Shown one piece after another: positions 1 through 6,682 of a stretch of DNA of 16,238 nt; position 1 is the first letter of the stretch; every line of letters begins with the position of its first letter. Origin of the DNA: RGIG7213 sp045636245 (GTDB taxonomy: Bacteria > Bacillota > Clostridia > Oscillospirales > CAG-272). The notes under the pieces were generated by a model, which had not been told where the DNA came from, searched no databases, and saw only the letters and a list, made by a program, of their open reading frames with translations. The stretch lies in assembly GCA_045636245.1 (NCBI GenBank), contig JAZTXA010000116.1, positions 1 to 16,238 of the forward strand. The letters are read 5' to 3'. The translations under genes and the position numbers were made by a program.

Positions 1-5
1 GAAAA

Positions 6-656
6 ATGAAGATTTTTATCGATACAGCCAATATCAATGAGATCAAGACAGCTTATGATCTCGGTATCGTAGAAGGCGTTACAACAAACCCTTCCATCAT
101 CGCTAAAGAAGGCAAGAAGTTCGAAGATGCTATCAAGGAGATCGACAACATCGTTTCCGCTGATACACTTATCTTCGGCGAAGTTATTTCTCTCGATGCT
201 GACGGTATGTGCAAAGAAGCTGCTGAAATCAAGAAGATCCGTGAAAACATGATCATCAAGATTCCTATGTGCGCAGAAGGTCTTAAGGCAGTTTCCCGCC
301 TTTCCAAGGAAGGCTACAGAACTTGCGTTACACTTTGCTTCTCCGCTGGTCAGGCGCTTCTCGCTTCCAACGCAGGCGCAACATACGTTGCACCCTTCCT
401 CGGCAGAGTTGACGATATAGGCTGGAACGGTCTTGACCTCGTTACAGAGATCGCTGATATGTTCGCTATCCAGAACAGCACAACACAGATCGTTGCTGCA
501 TCCACACGTCACCCTGTTCACGTTATTGAGCTTGCTAAGGCAGGTGCAGACGTTGCAACAGTTCCTTTCAAGGTTATCATGCAGATGGTTGACCACCCCC
601 TCACACAGAGCGGTCTTGAAAAGTTCATGAAGGACTGGGCTACAATTCCCCAGTAA
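6..656 (+). CDS. talC: Transaldolase, small TalC/FSA-type
   Basis: A 216-residue TIM-barrel aldolase of the small transaldolase family, the usual length for the class. It moves a dihydroxyacetone unit between sugar phosphates in the non-oxidative pentose phosphate pathway, in the cytoplasm. The N-terminus reads FIDTANINEI and is followed by the family motif GVTTNPSI (24-31). The Schiff-base lysine is K85 in IIKIP. At the two positions I recall separating true transaldolase from E. coli fructose-6-phosphate aldolase (Gln59, Tyr131), this protein has Glu59 and Phe131, so I favour transaldolase activity. Codons are strongly biased towards ATC, TTC and AAG, unlike the next gene, which suggests high expression. 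The window begins five bases before the ATG, so promoter and ribosome-binding site are not seen. A terminator follows directly. Family certain, substrate preference inferred. Confidence 0.93.
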   Translation: MKIFIDTANINEIKTAYDLGIVEGVTTNPSIIAKEGKKFEDAIKEIDNIVSADTLIFGEVISLDADGMCKEAAEIKKIRENMIIKIPMCAEGLKAVSRLSKEGYRTCVTLCFSAGQALLASNAGATYVAPFLGRVDDIGWNGLDLVTEIADMFAIQNSTTQIVAASTRHPVHVIELAKAGADVATVPFKVIMQMVDHPLTQSGLEKFMKDWATIPQ

Positions 657-674
657 TCAAAATGAATAAAAATA

Positions 675-700
675 GGGAATGCGCAAGCATTCCCTTTTTT
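675..700 (+). terminator. Intrinsic terminator of talC
   Basis: Perfect 8-bp stem (675-682 with 687-694) closed by a GCAA tetraloop and followed by six T (695-700). It lies 18 bases after the talC stop codon. Confidence 0.93.
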
Positions 701-727
701 ATGCCATATGGTTAGCACATTTTCTAT

Positions 728-801
728 CATATTTCCGTAGGAAATATGCTCCCTTTGTCTGCGGGGCGGCTCGTACCGAGCCGTGGGGGGCGCAGACAGG
801 G
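728..801. repeat. Paired palindromes left of the BspA gene
   Basis: Two adjacent palindromes. The first is a perfect 9-bp AT-rich hairpin (728-736 with 740-748, loop GTA) with core ATTTCC/GGAAAT. The second is a nested GC-rich hairpin: outer arms 756-763 and 791-798 are perfect and extended by CCC 751-753 with GGG 799-801; inner arms 767-773 and 777-783 form a perfect 7-bp stem with loop TAC. There is no T tract, so this is not a simple terminator. A similar pair in the opposite order lies at 3119-3173, beyond the LRR gene. It resembles REP-type extragenic palindromes. Confidence 0.8.
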
Positions 802-839
802 CGCTTGTATGCAATATTATCTAAAAACAACAAAAAATA

Positions 840-868
840 TTGACTTTTCGACACGGTTATGCTATACT
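840..868 (+). promoter_or_regulatory. Sigma-A promoter of the BspA-like gene
   Basis: A -35 TTGACT (840-845) and a -10 TATACT (863-868) separated by exactly 17 bp. Transcription would start near 875, leaving a leader of about 255 nt before the ATG at 1132. Confidence 0.8.
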
Positions 869-874
869 GATTAC

Positions 875-1131
875 GCTACACGAACTGAATAATTAAAATT
901 AGGGGTATTTTATTTTTTTACAAGGGATAATTGTACCTTTTTTTGTCTATAACAATTTTTAGAATTTTGTAAAATCGCAAATCCTATGAAATTGTTATGG
1001 TTATAAGATATACCCTGATTATTTCCGTTTGTGTATCAACAATCGGGGTTTGCGTTTTTTGGTGCGGTGACTTTGGTTGCCGTGCTTTTTAATTATTTCA
1101 GTGCACAAGCTACCGCATCGGAGGAGGATTT
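875..1131 (+). ncRNA. Candidate structured leader RNA (class unknown)
   Basis: The long 5' leader of the LRR gene contains several complementary segments. Helix A pairs 903-908 with 1010-1015. Helix B is a perfect 10-bp stem (949-958 with 989-998). Helix C pairs 1013-1020 with 1041-1048 (8 bp, one G-T) and is followed by a T-rich run to 1060, like a terminator. Helix D pairs 1061-1068 with 1112-1119 (8 bp, one G-T) and ends one base before the GGAGGAGG ribosome-binding site (1120-1127). Helices A and C share bases 1013-1015 and so exclude each other, the arrangement expected of an attenuator or riboswitch. I recognise no known class (not T-box, cobalamin or c-di-GMP-I by eye). It could instead be a free-standing small RNA ending near 1060. 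Pairings are seen; function is inferred. Confidence 0.4.
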
Positions 1132-3087
1132 ATGAGTATTAAAAAAGCTTTATCGATTGTTATTGCAGGTTTGATGTTGATTTTGTCAGTTTCATTGTCT
1201 GTCGGTGCCTTAGTTGGCATCCCATTGCGCGGTGTATGGCGAAATACCAAAATGGTTGACATCTATAGTCTGATTTATCAAAAAAACGGCGAAACGGTGC
1301 AAAAATACAATCCTTTTTACGGTGAGTCTATTTTGTTGCCGTCGGGAACTGATAAAATAACTGTAAGAGGTTATGTAACGTCTGATATTGCGGACGTTAC
1401 AGGTCTTGCATATAGTATTAACGGCGGAGAAAAAATTATGGATCCCAACGCTAAATTGGAATCTGAACCGCCTCATCCCGCATATAAAGATAAATATATG
1501 TATTATATTACGATTGATATACCGCTTTCCGAAGGCTCGCAAATGGTAAGAATATATGCAAAGTATACAGATGGAGCATTTGAAAATATTGGAGCCGGAG
1601 AGATAGTGAACGGCGAAAAAACAAGTTACACAGATAATTATATTCCTGAATATTTATCGGGAAAAAACGGAAGTACAAGCTGGAAACTGGATACTGACGG
1701 AACACTTACCATAAGCGGCACGGGTGAGATCACTACATTTGAATGGAAAGAAGAAGCATTTGTTGTCAAAAAAATAATAATCGAAGAGGGAATTACATCT
1801 ATACCGCAATATACGTTTTCAAATCATTATAATGCCGAAAGTATCTCCTTGCCTGATTCGCTTATAAATATAGGTAACTATGCTTTCGAATATTGTGAAA
1901 AACTCGGCGATATAGTTATACCGGATAATGTAGAAAGCATAGGACAAGCCGCATTCAGCTTTTGCTCAAATATTCAAAAACTGAAGATTGGCAAAAATGT
2001 CAAGAGGATAGGAAGTCATGCTTTCGCTGACTGTAATTCTCTTTATTCTATCTCCTTCGGTGATCAAATCGAAAATATAGATGCAACCTCATTTATCAAT
2101 ACAGCGTATTACAATGACGAAAAAAATTGGGAAAATTCATTATTGTATCTGGGAAAACATCTGCTGTTTGCTAAAGTTGATATTTCGGGGCATTGTTCAA
2201 TTAAAAACGGTACGGCATTTATTGCAGGAAATGCATTTTATGCCAGAGAAAATCTTACATCGGTCACTATACCGGGAAGCGTTGAAACAGTATTGGATTC
2301 TGCATTTTTCTCTTGTAATAATTTAAAGACTGTTAAAATAGAAAACGGTGTGAAAAACATAGCTGATTCGGCATTTTACGGATGCTATCGCTTGGAAACG
2401 CTTACTATAGGTAATACTGTTAAAAATATCGGAATTGTTGCTTTTGCGCATTGTCCCGCACTCCGAGAGGTTAAAATACCCAACAGTGTTGAAAATATAG
2501 GAAATGGTGCTTTTGGCAGTTGCGAAAATCTTAAATCGATTACTGTCGGTAAGGGAGTTAAAACCCTGGGAGATGGCGCATTTCAATCTCCCAATGTCAC
2601 TGATATATATTATCTCGGAAGCAGGGAAGAGTGGATAAAAATATCAAAAGGTGATCCTGTGGACGATGTTTATTATGAAGCAACAATTCATTATAATGCG
2701 AAAACTCCTTCCGAATTTAACACCGCCACAACGGATGCTCCCGTGACAGATGATCCTATAGAAAATGATTTACCTATTGTTACCGGTGCGCCTGTTATAA
2801 CTGATGATCCCGTTGAAACAAGTGTAACCGATATTACGGATACTGATGTTATGACTGATGATATAATGACGACACCTGCGGAAATAACCGAAAACACGAC
2901 GGATGACAGTATACCGTCCGAAAGCGAAATTGGCACTGAAAAAGTCGATGATACAAAAACCACAGAAACAGACGGAGAAAATGGCGGCGAGGATAAAAGC
3001 TCACCTTTGCCTATCATTATAACGGTTGCTGCTGTCACTGTATGCGTTGCTGTCGGCATCGTTTTCGTAATAAAAAAGAAAAATTGA
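1132..3087 (+). CDS. BspA-like leucine-rich-repeat surface protein
   Basis: A 651-residue predicted extracellular protein anchored in the membrane. A signal peptide (about 1-27, KK then a hydrophobic run) leads into a beta-rich region (30-165). The WKLDTDGTLTISGTGEI segment (184-200) typically precedes BspA-type repeats. Ten or eleven LRR_5 repeats of about 23 residues follow (about 217-490), with the consensus IPxxVxxIGxxAFxxCxxL. Repeat 5 is degenerate and carries an insertion (about 321-350). A Thr/Asp/Glu-rich stalk (526-623) with TDAPVTDDP-like units ends in one transmembrane helix (626-647) and a KKKN tail; there is no LPXTG. Such proteins bind host or bacterial surfaces or polysaccharides, but the ligand here is unknown. 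The ribosome-binding site GGAGGAGG is ideal. Codons are more AT-rich than in neighbouring genes by eye, and palindromes lie on both sides, so acquisition by transfer is possible. Confidence 0.88.
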   Translation: MSIKKALSIVIAGLMLILSVSLSVGALVGIPLRGVWRNTKMVDIYSLIYQKNGETVQKYNPFYGESILLPSGTDKITVRGYVTSDIADVTGLAYSINGGEKIMDPNAKLESEPPHPAYKDKYMYYITIDIPLSEGSQMVRIYAKYTDGAFENIGAGEIVNGEKTSYTDNYIPEYLSGKNGSTSWKLDTDGTLTISGTGEITTFEWKEEAFVVKKIIIEEGITSIPQYTFSNHYNAESISLPDSLINIGNYAFEYCEKLGDIVIPDNVESIGQAAFSFCSNIQKLKIGKNVKRIGSHAFADCNSLYSISFGDQIENIDATSFINTAYYNDEKNWENSLLYLGKHLLFAKVDISGHCSIKNGTAFIAGNAFYARENLTSVTIPGSVETVLDSAFFSCNNLKTVKIENGVKNIADSAFYGCYRLETLTIGNTVKNIGIVAFAHCPALREVKIPNSVENIGNGAFGSCENLKSITVGKGVKTLGDGAFQSPNVTDIYYLGSREEWIKISKGDPVDDVYYEATIHYNAKTPSEFNTATTDAPVTDDPIENDLPIVTGAPVITDDPVETSVTDITDTDVMTDDIMTTPAEITENTTDDSIPSESEIGTEKVDDTKTTETDGENGGEDKSSPLPIIITVAAVTVCVAVGIVFVIKKKN

Positions 3088-3118
3088 GTTATATTTTTGC
3101 TGTTAGTGTTTTAAACAA

Positions 3119-3173
3119 ATGCCCCGACCGCCACCCCCCTCTGCGGCGGGGCATAGATTTCCTGCGGAAATCT
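3119..3173. repeat. Paired palindromes right of the BspA gene
   Basis: A GC-rich hairpin (3119-3126 with 3147-3154, then 3128-3131 with 3143-3146, one bulged A) is followed directly by a perfect 8-bp hairpin (3155-3162 with 3166-3173, loop TGC) with the core ATTTCC/GGAAAT. This is the same two-part design as at 728-801 in reverse order, as if inverted. The first hairpin may also slow transcription after the LRR gene, but it has no T tract. Confidence 0.78.
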
Positions 3174-3198
3174 GCTTACAGAACCTAAAAACACACAT

Positions 3199-3232
3199 AA
3201 AAAAACTGACACCTGTGAGTGTCAGTTTTTTA
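3199..3232. terminator. Bidirectional terminator between LRR gene and rny
   Basis: Perfect 8-bp stem ACTGACAC/GTGTCAGT (3205-3212 with 3219-3226), flanked by an A run on the left (3199-3204) and a T run on the right (3227-3231, with one more T at 3226). It therefore reads as an intrinsic terminator on both strands, as expected between the convergent LRR gene and rny. Confidence 0.92.
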
Positions 3233-3237
3233 TATTC

Positions 3238-3313
3238 AATAAATATATCAGATTAAACATGCCAAACAGCAATGATATTACTCGTTTTAGTTTTATGTTA
3301 AAATATATTTATT
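3238..3313. repeat. AT-rich inverted repeat in the rny 3' region
   Basis: Perfect 11-bp inverted repeat AATAAATATAT (3238-3248) / ATATATTTATT (3303-3313). Further imperfect pairing lies inside it (TTAAACAT near 3253 with ATGTTAA near 3296). It falls between the rny stop codon and the terminator, so it would form a long stem in the rny 3' untranslated RNA. Being AT-only, the outer arms could be chance. Confidence 0.5.
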
Positions 3314-3335
3314 AAAGCACTAAGGCTGTTAGGAC

Positions 3336-4889
3336 TTATTTTGCGTAGTCCACCGCACGGCTTTCACGTATCATATGGATCTTTATCTGTCCGGGATACT
3401 CAAGCTCACTTTCAATTTTCTTGGCGATCTGTCTTGCGACCACGATCATCTGCTCGTCATTGACCTCTTCGGGCTTGACCATTATACGGATCTCACGACC
3501 CGCCTGAATTGCATAGGATTTTTCAACTCCGTTAAAGCTCTTTGAAATTTCTTCAAGCTTCTGCAGACGTTTGATGTAATTTTCAAGATCCTCACGTCTT
3601 GCGCCGGGACGAGCTGCTGAAATTGCATCAGCTGCCTGAACGAGCACTGCAATGATCGTCTGCGCTTCAACATCACTGTGATGCGCTTCGATGGCGTGTA
3701 CGATCTCTTTATTTTCCTTGTATTTTCTTGCGATATCAACACCGATCTGAACGTGTGAGCCTTCAATTTCCTGTGTCATCGCCTTACCGATATCATGCAA
3801 AAGACCTGCACGTCTTGCAAGGTTTACATCAACACCGAGCTCTGATGCCATGATGCCTGCAAGGTAAGCGACCTCCATTGAGTGATTCAGTACGTTCTGA
3901 CCGTAGCTTGTACGGTATTTCAGTCTGCCGAGCAGTCTTACAAGCTCGGAATTGATTCCGTGAATGCCTGTTTCAAACACAGCGCGTTCACCCGCCTGCT
4001 TAATTGCAACGTCAACCTCACGTTTTGATTTTTCAACGGTTTCTTCGATCCTTGTGGGATGTATTCTGCCGTCGGAAATAAGCTTTTCGAGTGTAAGGCG
4101 TGCAACCTCACGTCTTACGGGATCAAAGCTTGACAGTGTTATTGCTTCGGGTGTGTCGTCGATTATAAGATCGACACCTGTGAGAGTTTCTATCGTTCTG
4201 ATGTTTCTGCCCTCACGTCCGATTATTCTGCCCTTCATTTCATCGTTGGGAAGTGCAACAACCGATACGGTTGCCTCCGCAACATGATCAGCCGCACATT
4301 TCTGAATAGCAAGCGAAATAATGTTCTTTGCCTTTGTTTCCGCTTCTTCCTTGAACTGTGCTTCGATCTCTCTGATCTTTGCGGCTTCGTCGTGTCTGAC
4401 TTCCGCTTCGATCTTTTCAAGTAATTCCGCCTTTGCTTCTTCCGCTGTGAGACCTGCGATCTGCTCAAGCTTTTCTTTCTGTGCCTGCTTCAGCTTTTCG
4501 ATCTCTTCGGTAAGTTCCGTGTTTTCGCGTATCTTTTTATTCAGTGTCTCTTCTTTTTTCTCAAGCGATTCGTACTTTTTGTCAAGTGCTTCCTCTTTGG
4601 CAACTGCCCTTGATTCAAGGCGTGACACTTCTTTTCTGCGTTCCTTGATATCTCTGTCTGCTTCTGCTTTCTGGCGGAGAATATCTTCTTTTGCTTCAAG
4701 CAAAGCTTCTTTTTTCTTCGTTTCGGCAGCTTTTGCCGCTTCATCAAGGATCTGCTTTGCTTTTTCTTCTGCAGAGCCTATCGCCGCTTCAGCGACTTTT
4801 TTGCGGTAAACTATACCTATAACGATACCGACAGCAAGGAATACGACGGAACAAACAACGGCGATGATTATTGCTATTGTTGTGTCCAT
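3336..4889 (-). CDS. rny: Ribonuclease Y
   Basis: A 517-residue membrane-bound endoribonuclease that starts bulk mRNA decay and scaffolds the Gram-positive degradosome. It has the full family architecture and length: an N-terminal transmembrane helix (about 4-28), a long charged coiled coil (about 33-205), a KH RNA-binding domain with GRIIGREGRN (220-229), and an HD metal-dependent phosphodiesterase domain with H336 (LNHSME) and the H365-D366 pair (LLHDIGK), followed by EAHHSD near 401-406. The C-terminus RESRAVDYAK is typical. The ribosome-binding site AGGAGG (4905-4910, minus strand) is 15 bases from the ATG, longer than usual; no better in-frame start is seen. It has its own consensus promoter with a palindrome at the start site, and shares a terminator with the convergent LRR gene. 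Confidence 0.97.
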   Translation of the reverse strand: MDTTIAIIIAVVCSVVFLAVGIVIGIVYRKKVAEAAIGSAEEKAKQILDEAAKAAETKKKEALLEAKEDILRQKAEADRDIKERRKEVSRLESRAVAKEEALDKKYESLEKKEETLNKKIRENTELTEEIEKLKQAQKEKLEQIAGLTAEEAKAELLEKIEAEVRHDEAAKIREIEAQFKEEAETKAKNIISLAIQKCAADHVAEATVSVVALPNDEMKGRIIGREGRNIRTIETLTGVDLIIDDTPEAITLSSFDPVRREVARLTLEKLISDGRIHPTRIEETVEKSKREVDVAIKQAGERAVFETGIHGINSELVRLLGRLKYRTSYGQNVLNHSMEVAYLAGIMASELGVDVNLARRAGLLHDIGKAMTQEIEGSHVQIGVDIARKYKENKEIVHAIEAHHSDVEAQTIIAVLVQAADAISAARPGARREDLENYIKRLQKLEEISKSFNGVEKSYAIQAGREIRIMVKPEEVNDEQMIVVARQIAKKIESELEYPGQIKIHMIRESRAVDYAK

Positions 4890-4929
4890 AATTCCAACAA
4901 TTAACCTCCTTTTCTGTTGATTTTATACA

Positions 4930-4960
4930 AATAGGTGAGATATATCATACCTCACCTATT
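4930..4960 (-). promoter_or_regulatory. Palindrome at rny transcription start
   Basis: Perfect 10-bp inverted repeat (4930-4939 with 4951-4960) with an 11-bp centre, directly downstream of the rny -10 box. A transcript starting at the G pair 4956/4955 would begin with GGUGAG, able to pair with CUCACC, giving a stem at the extreme 5' end. It could equally be a repressor operator. The repeat is seen; its role is inferred. Confidence 0.6.
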
Positions 4961-4989
4961 ATTATAATAAAAACAATCTGTTTTGTCAA
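4961..4989 (-). promoter_or_regulatory. Sigma-A promoter of rny
   Basis: On the minus strand, consensus TTGACA (4989-4984) and TATAAT (4966-4961) with a 17-bp spacer. Confidence 0.9.
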
Positions 4990-5043
4990 CAGTTAAACAA
5001 AGCAAAATATGTGTTTTTTAATAAATTTTTCCTTTATATTACG

Positions 5044-5883
5044 TTATTTTTTACTGAAATCAAACGGAAGCGTAATTTCTTTTGTGCCTTCATACTCTTT
5101 TATGTGGTGTTTTACACCGAGTTCTTTCATCCATCCCTGTGTGATTATTGTCTTGAACGTGTGCGTGTTATAGCCGCCTCCCGCATCGTTATCCCACAGC
5201 CATTTGGGAGTCGGCCAAAGGCACATTTTGGGTTTAACAGCCTTATAAAAATCAAAATTTACACCGTTTTGTCCATGGTGAGCCATCTGAACGATATCGC
5301 ATTTCAGTTTTTCAGGGGTGTGTATTTCAAGCACACGCTGACCTGACTGCTCGGCAAGGTCGCCAAGGAAGAAAACCTTCTGGTTTTCGGCAGTCATTAT
5401 AAACGCCATTGTTGTGTTGTTTATCAGTTCCTCTGTAAATTTGTCCTCACTGACATAAATTATCTCAAAAGTGACATTGTCAATATTGATAATATCACCG
5501 ATTTCAGCCACGTGCACAATATCGCCGAGTGCCTTTTCAATAATGTCTGTGCTTTCCTTTGCGTATCCGTAGGCTGTGACCGTATTGTAAAAGTCATCAT
5601 CGATAAGATGCCAAACGACTTTCTTTACATCGATCTTATCGGCATGGTTACGCATTATTTCTCCGAATGCGTCTGCGTGGTCGATGTGGCTGTGTGTTAC
5701 AAACCAACAGTCAACAGCGGGCTTTTCACCGCCTGTCAGTGAATAAAGAAAATCAAGAAGAGAACATGCGTCCCCGGTATTTCCGCCGTCAACAACGATG
5801 AGCTTGCCGCTGTCCGTTCTGATAACGTATGACATCATTTGTATGGGTGTTGCAGAATGTATTTGATAAAGTGATGTACTCAT
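5044..5883 (-). CDS. ComEC-like metallo-beta-lactamase-fold hydrolase
   Basis: A 279-residue soluble metallo-beta-lactamase-fold protein. Metal-binding motif HSHIDH (64-69), preceded by VDGG (31-34); later family residues are D175 in FLGDLAE and H202-H203 in AHHG. The order matches the C-terminal hydrolase domain of ComEC/Rec2, but there are no membrane segments, so this is a stand-alone enzyme. Substrate unknown; a phosphodiester or nucleic-acid substrate is a guess from the family. I chose the start at 5883 because the minus strand shows GAGAGG about 8 bases upstream and a promoter just before it. A longer reading frame to 6087 would run through that promoter and into the divergent gene, with an N-terminus unlike the family. 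The gene lies upstream of rny on the same strand, but rny has its own promoter. Confidence 0.85.
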   Translation of the reverse strand: MSTSLYQIHSATPIQMMSYVIRTDSGKLIVVDGGNTGDACSLLDFLYSLTGGEKPAVDCWFVTHSHIDHADAFGEIMRNHADKIDVKKVVWHLIDDDFYNTVTAYGYAKESTDIIEKALGDIVHVAEIGDIINIDNVTFEIIYVSEDKFTEELINNTTMAFIMTAENQKVFFLGDLAEQSGQRVLEIHTPEKLKCDIVQMAHHGQNGVNFDFYKAVKPKMCLWPTPKWLWDNDAGGGYNTHTFKTIITQGWMKELGVKHHIKEYEGTKEITLPFDFSKK

Positions 5884-5908
5884 TAAAAAAACCTCTCTTT
5901 CAAACAAA

Positions 5909-5937
5909 ACTGTACCACAAATTATCCCAAAAGTCAA
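5909..5937 (-). promoter_or_regulatory. Promoter of the MBL-fold gene
   Basis: On the minus strand, TTGACT (5937-5932) and TACAGT (5914-5909) with a 17-bp spacer. It is back to back with the promoter of the divergent PHP gene; the two -35 boxes are 10 bp apart. Confidence 0.65.
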
Positions 5938-5947
5938 TAACATACGC

Positions 5948-5976
5948 TTGACAAAAAACGGTAACGGGTATATAAT
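5948..5976 (+). promoter_or_regulatory. Sigma-A promoter of the PHP gene
   Basis: Consensus TTGACA (5948-5953) and TATAAT (5971-5976), 17-bp spacer. The ribosome-binding site AAAGGCGG (5989-5996) and ATG 6002 follow closely. Confidence 0.9.
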
Positions 5977-6001
5977 CTTACCGAGATGAAAGGCGGAATT
6001 T

Positions 6002-6682
6002 ATGAAGATAACAGACATACATTCACACACATATTTCAGCGCATGCGGCGCTGACAAGCACGAAGACACAATTGAAGCGGCAATCAAGGGCGGAATCGAG
6101 GTATTCGGTATTTCCGACCATTGTTACGGAATAGGTGACAGACGTGAGGAATATTGCTGTATAATATATGAAATGAAAGAAAAATACAGAGGGCAAATAA
6201 AGCTTCTTTGCGGCATTGAAATTGCCACAGTCCCCGGACTTGGTGTATACGATCCCGAAAATCTTCTGCCCGAATTTGAATATTGCTTGATTGAGCATAT
6301 CGACCGCCCCGAAAGCACCGTCGGTGAGGGGATATTTGAATATGTCAAGAGATTTCCGTGCAAGACGGGAATTGCACATACCGACCTTATCGGTATGGCG
6401 AAAAACAAAGGCTATGATCCCACGGAATTTTTGCACAAGTTTGCCGAGGCGGATATCTTCTGGGAGATGAACGTAAATTATGACAGCATACACGGTTTTA
6501 ACGAACACGAATACACTCTTAATTTCCTCGGAAGCCGTGAAACACAAAAGATCGTGCGTGATTCGGGAATCAAGCTGACAGTCGGCTTTGACGGCCACCG
6601 TGTCTATGATTATGCCCCCGAAAGAGTACGCACGATGAATGAGTTTATATTTAAAAACGGCTTTAACATTCAAGAGTTTTAA
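6002..6682 (+). CDS. PHP-domain phosphoesterase
   Basis: A 226-residue cytoplasmic PHP (polymerase and histidinol phosphatase) domain protein, a metal-dependent phosphoesterase. Putative metal ligands: H7 and H9 (DIHSHT), D39-H40 (SDH), E73 (GIEI), H99 (IEHID), H126 (GIAHTD), D197 and H199 (FDGH). Spacing follows the YcdX/HisK-type PHP pattern as I recall it, except that position 15, a histidine ligand in YcdX, is Cys here. Substrate not predictable; histidinol phosphatase is one option but no his genes are nearby. The start is fixed by AAAGGCGG six bases upstream and a consensus promoter. Its stop codon overlaps the stop of the convergent tadA by three bases, and its terminator appears to lie inside tadA. 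Confidence 0.85.
   Translation: MKITDIHSHTYFSACGADKHEDTIEAAIKGGIEVFGISDHCYGIGDRREEYCCIIYEMKEKYRGQIKLLCGIEIATVPGLGVYDPENLLPEFEYCLIEHIDRPESTVGEGIFEYVKRFPCKTGIAHTDLIGMAKNKGYDPTEFLHKFAEADIFWEMNVNYDSIHGFNEHEYTLNFLGSRETQKIVRDSGIKLTVGFDGHRVYDYAPERVRTMNEFIFKNGFNIQEF

Noticed and set aside
875..1060. Leader RNA as a 6S RNA
   Set aside because: Length and a rod-like outline are suggestive, but the internal bulge is very asymmetric and the element leads directly into a coding gene; there is not enough to name it.
2691..3059. Val/Ser-rich frame opposite the LRR stalk
   Set aside because: It is produced by the repetitive Thr/Asp codons of the stalk read backwards; no initiation signals.
701..3175. CRISPR array or insertion sequence around the LRR gene
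   Set aside because: There are only two palindromic clusters rather than regularly spaced repeats, and no transposase or cas gene is in the window.
4321..4809. Open frame of 162 codons opposite rny
   Set aside because: Its Ser/Phe/Ala-rich translation is the antisense shadow of the Lys/Glu-rich coiled coil; there is no ribosome-binding site or promoter.
5884..6087. N-terminal extension of the MBL-fold frame to an ATG at 6087
   Set aside because: It would cover the gene's own promoter and the divergent PHP promoter and start; the extra residues do not resemble the family, and a good ribosome-binding site precedes the ATG at 5883.
6023..6673. Open frame of 216 codons opposite the PHP gene
   Set aside because: It is the antisense shadow of a gene with all PHP metal motifs; no initiation signals.
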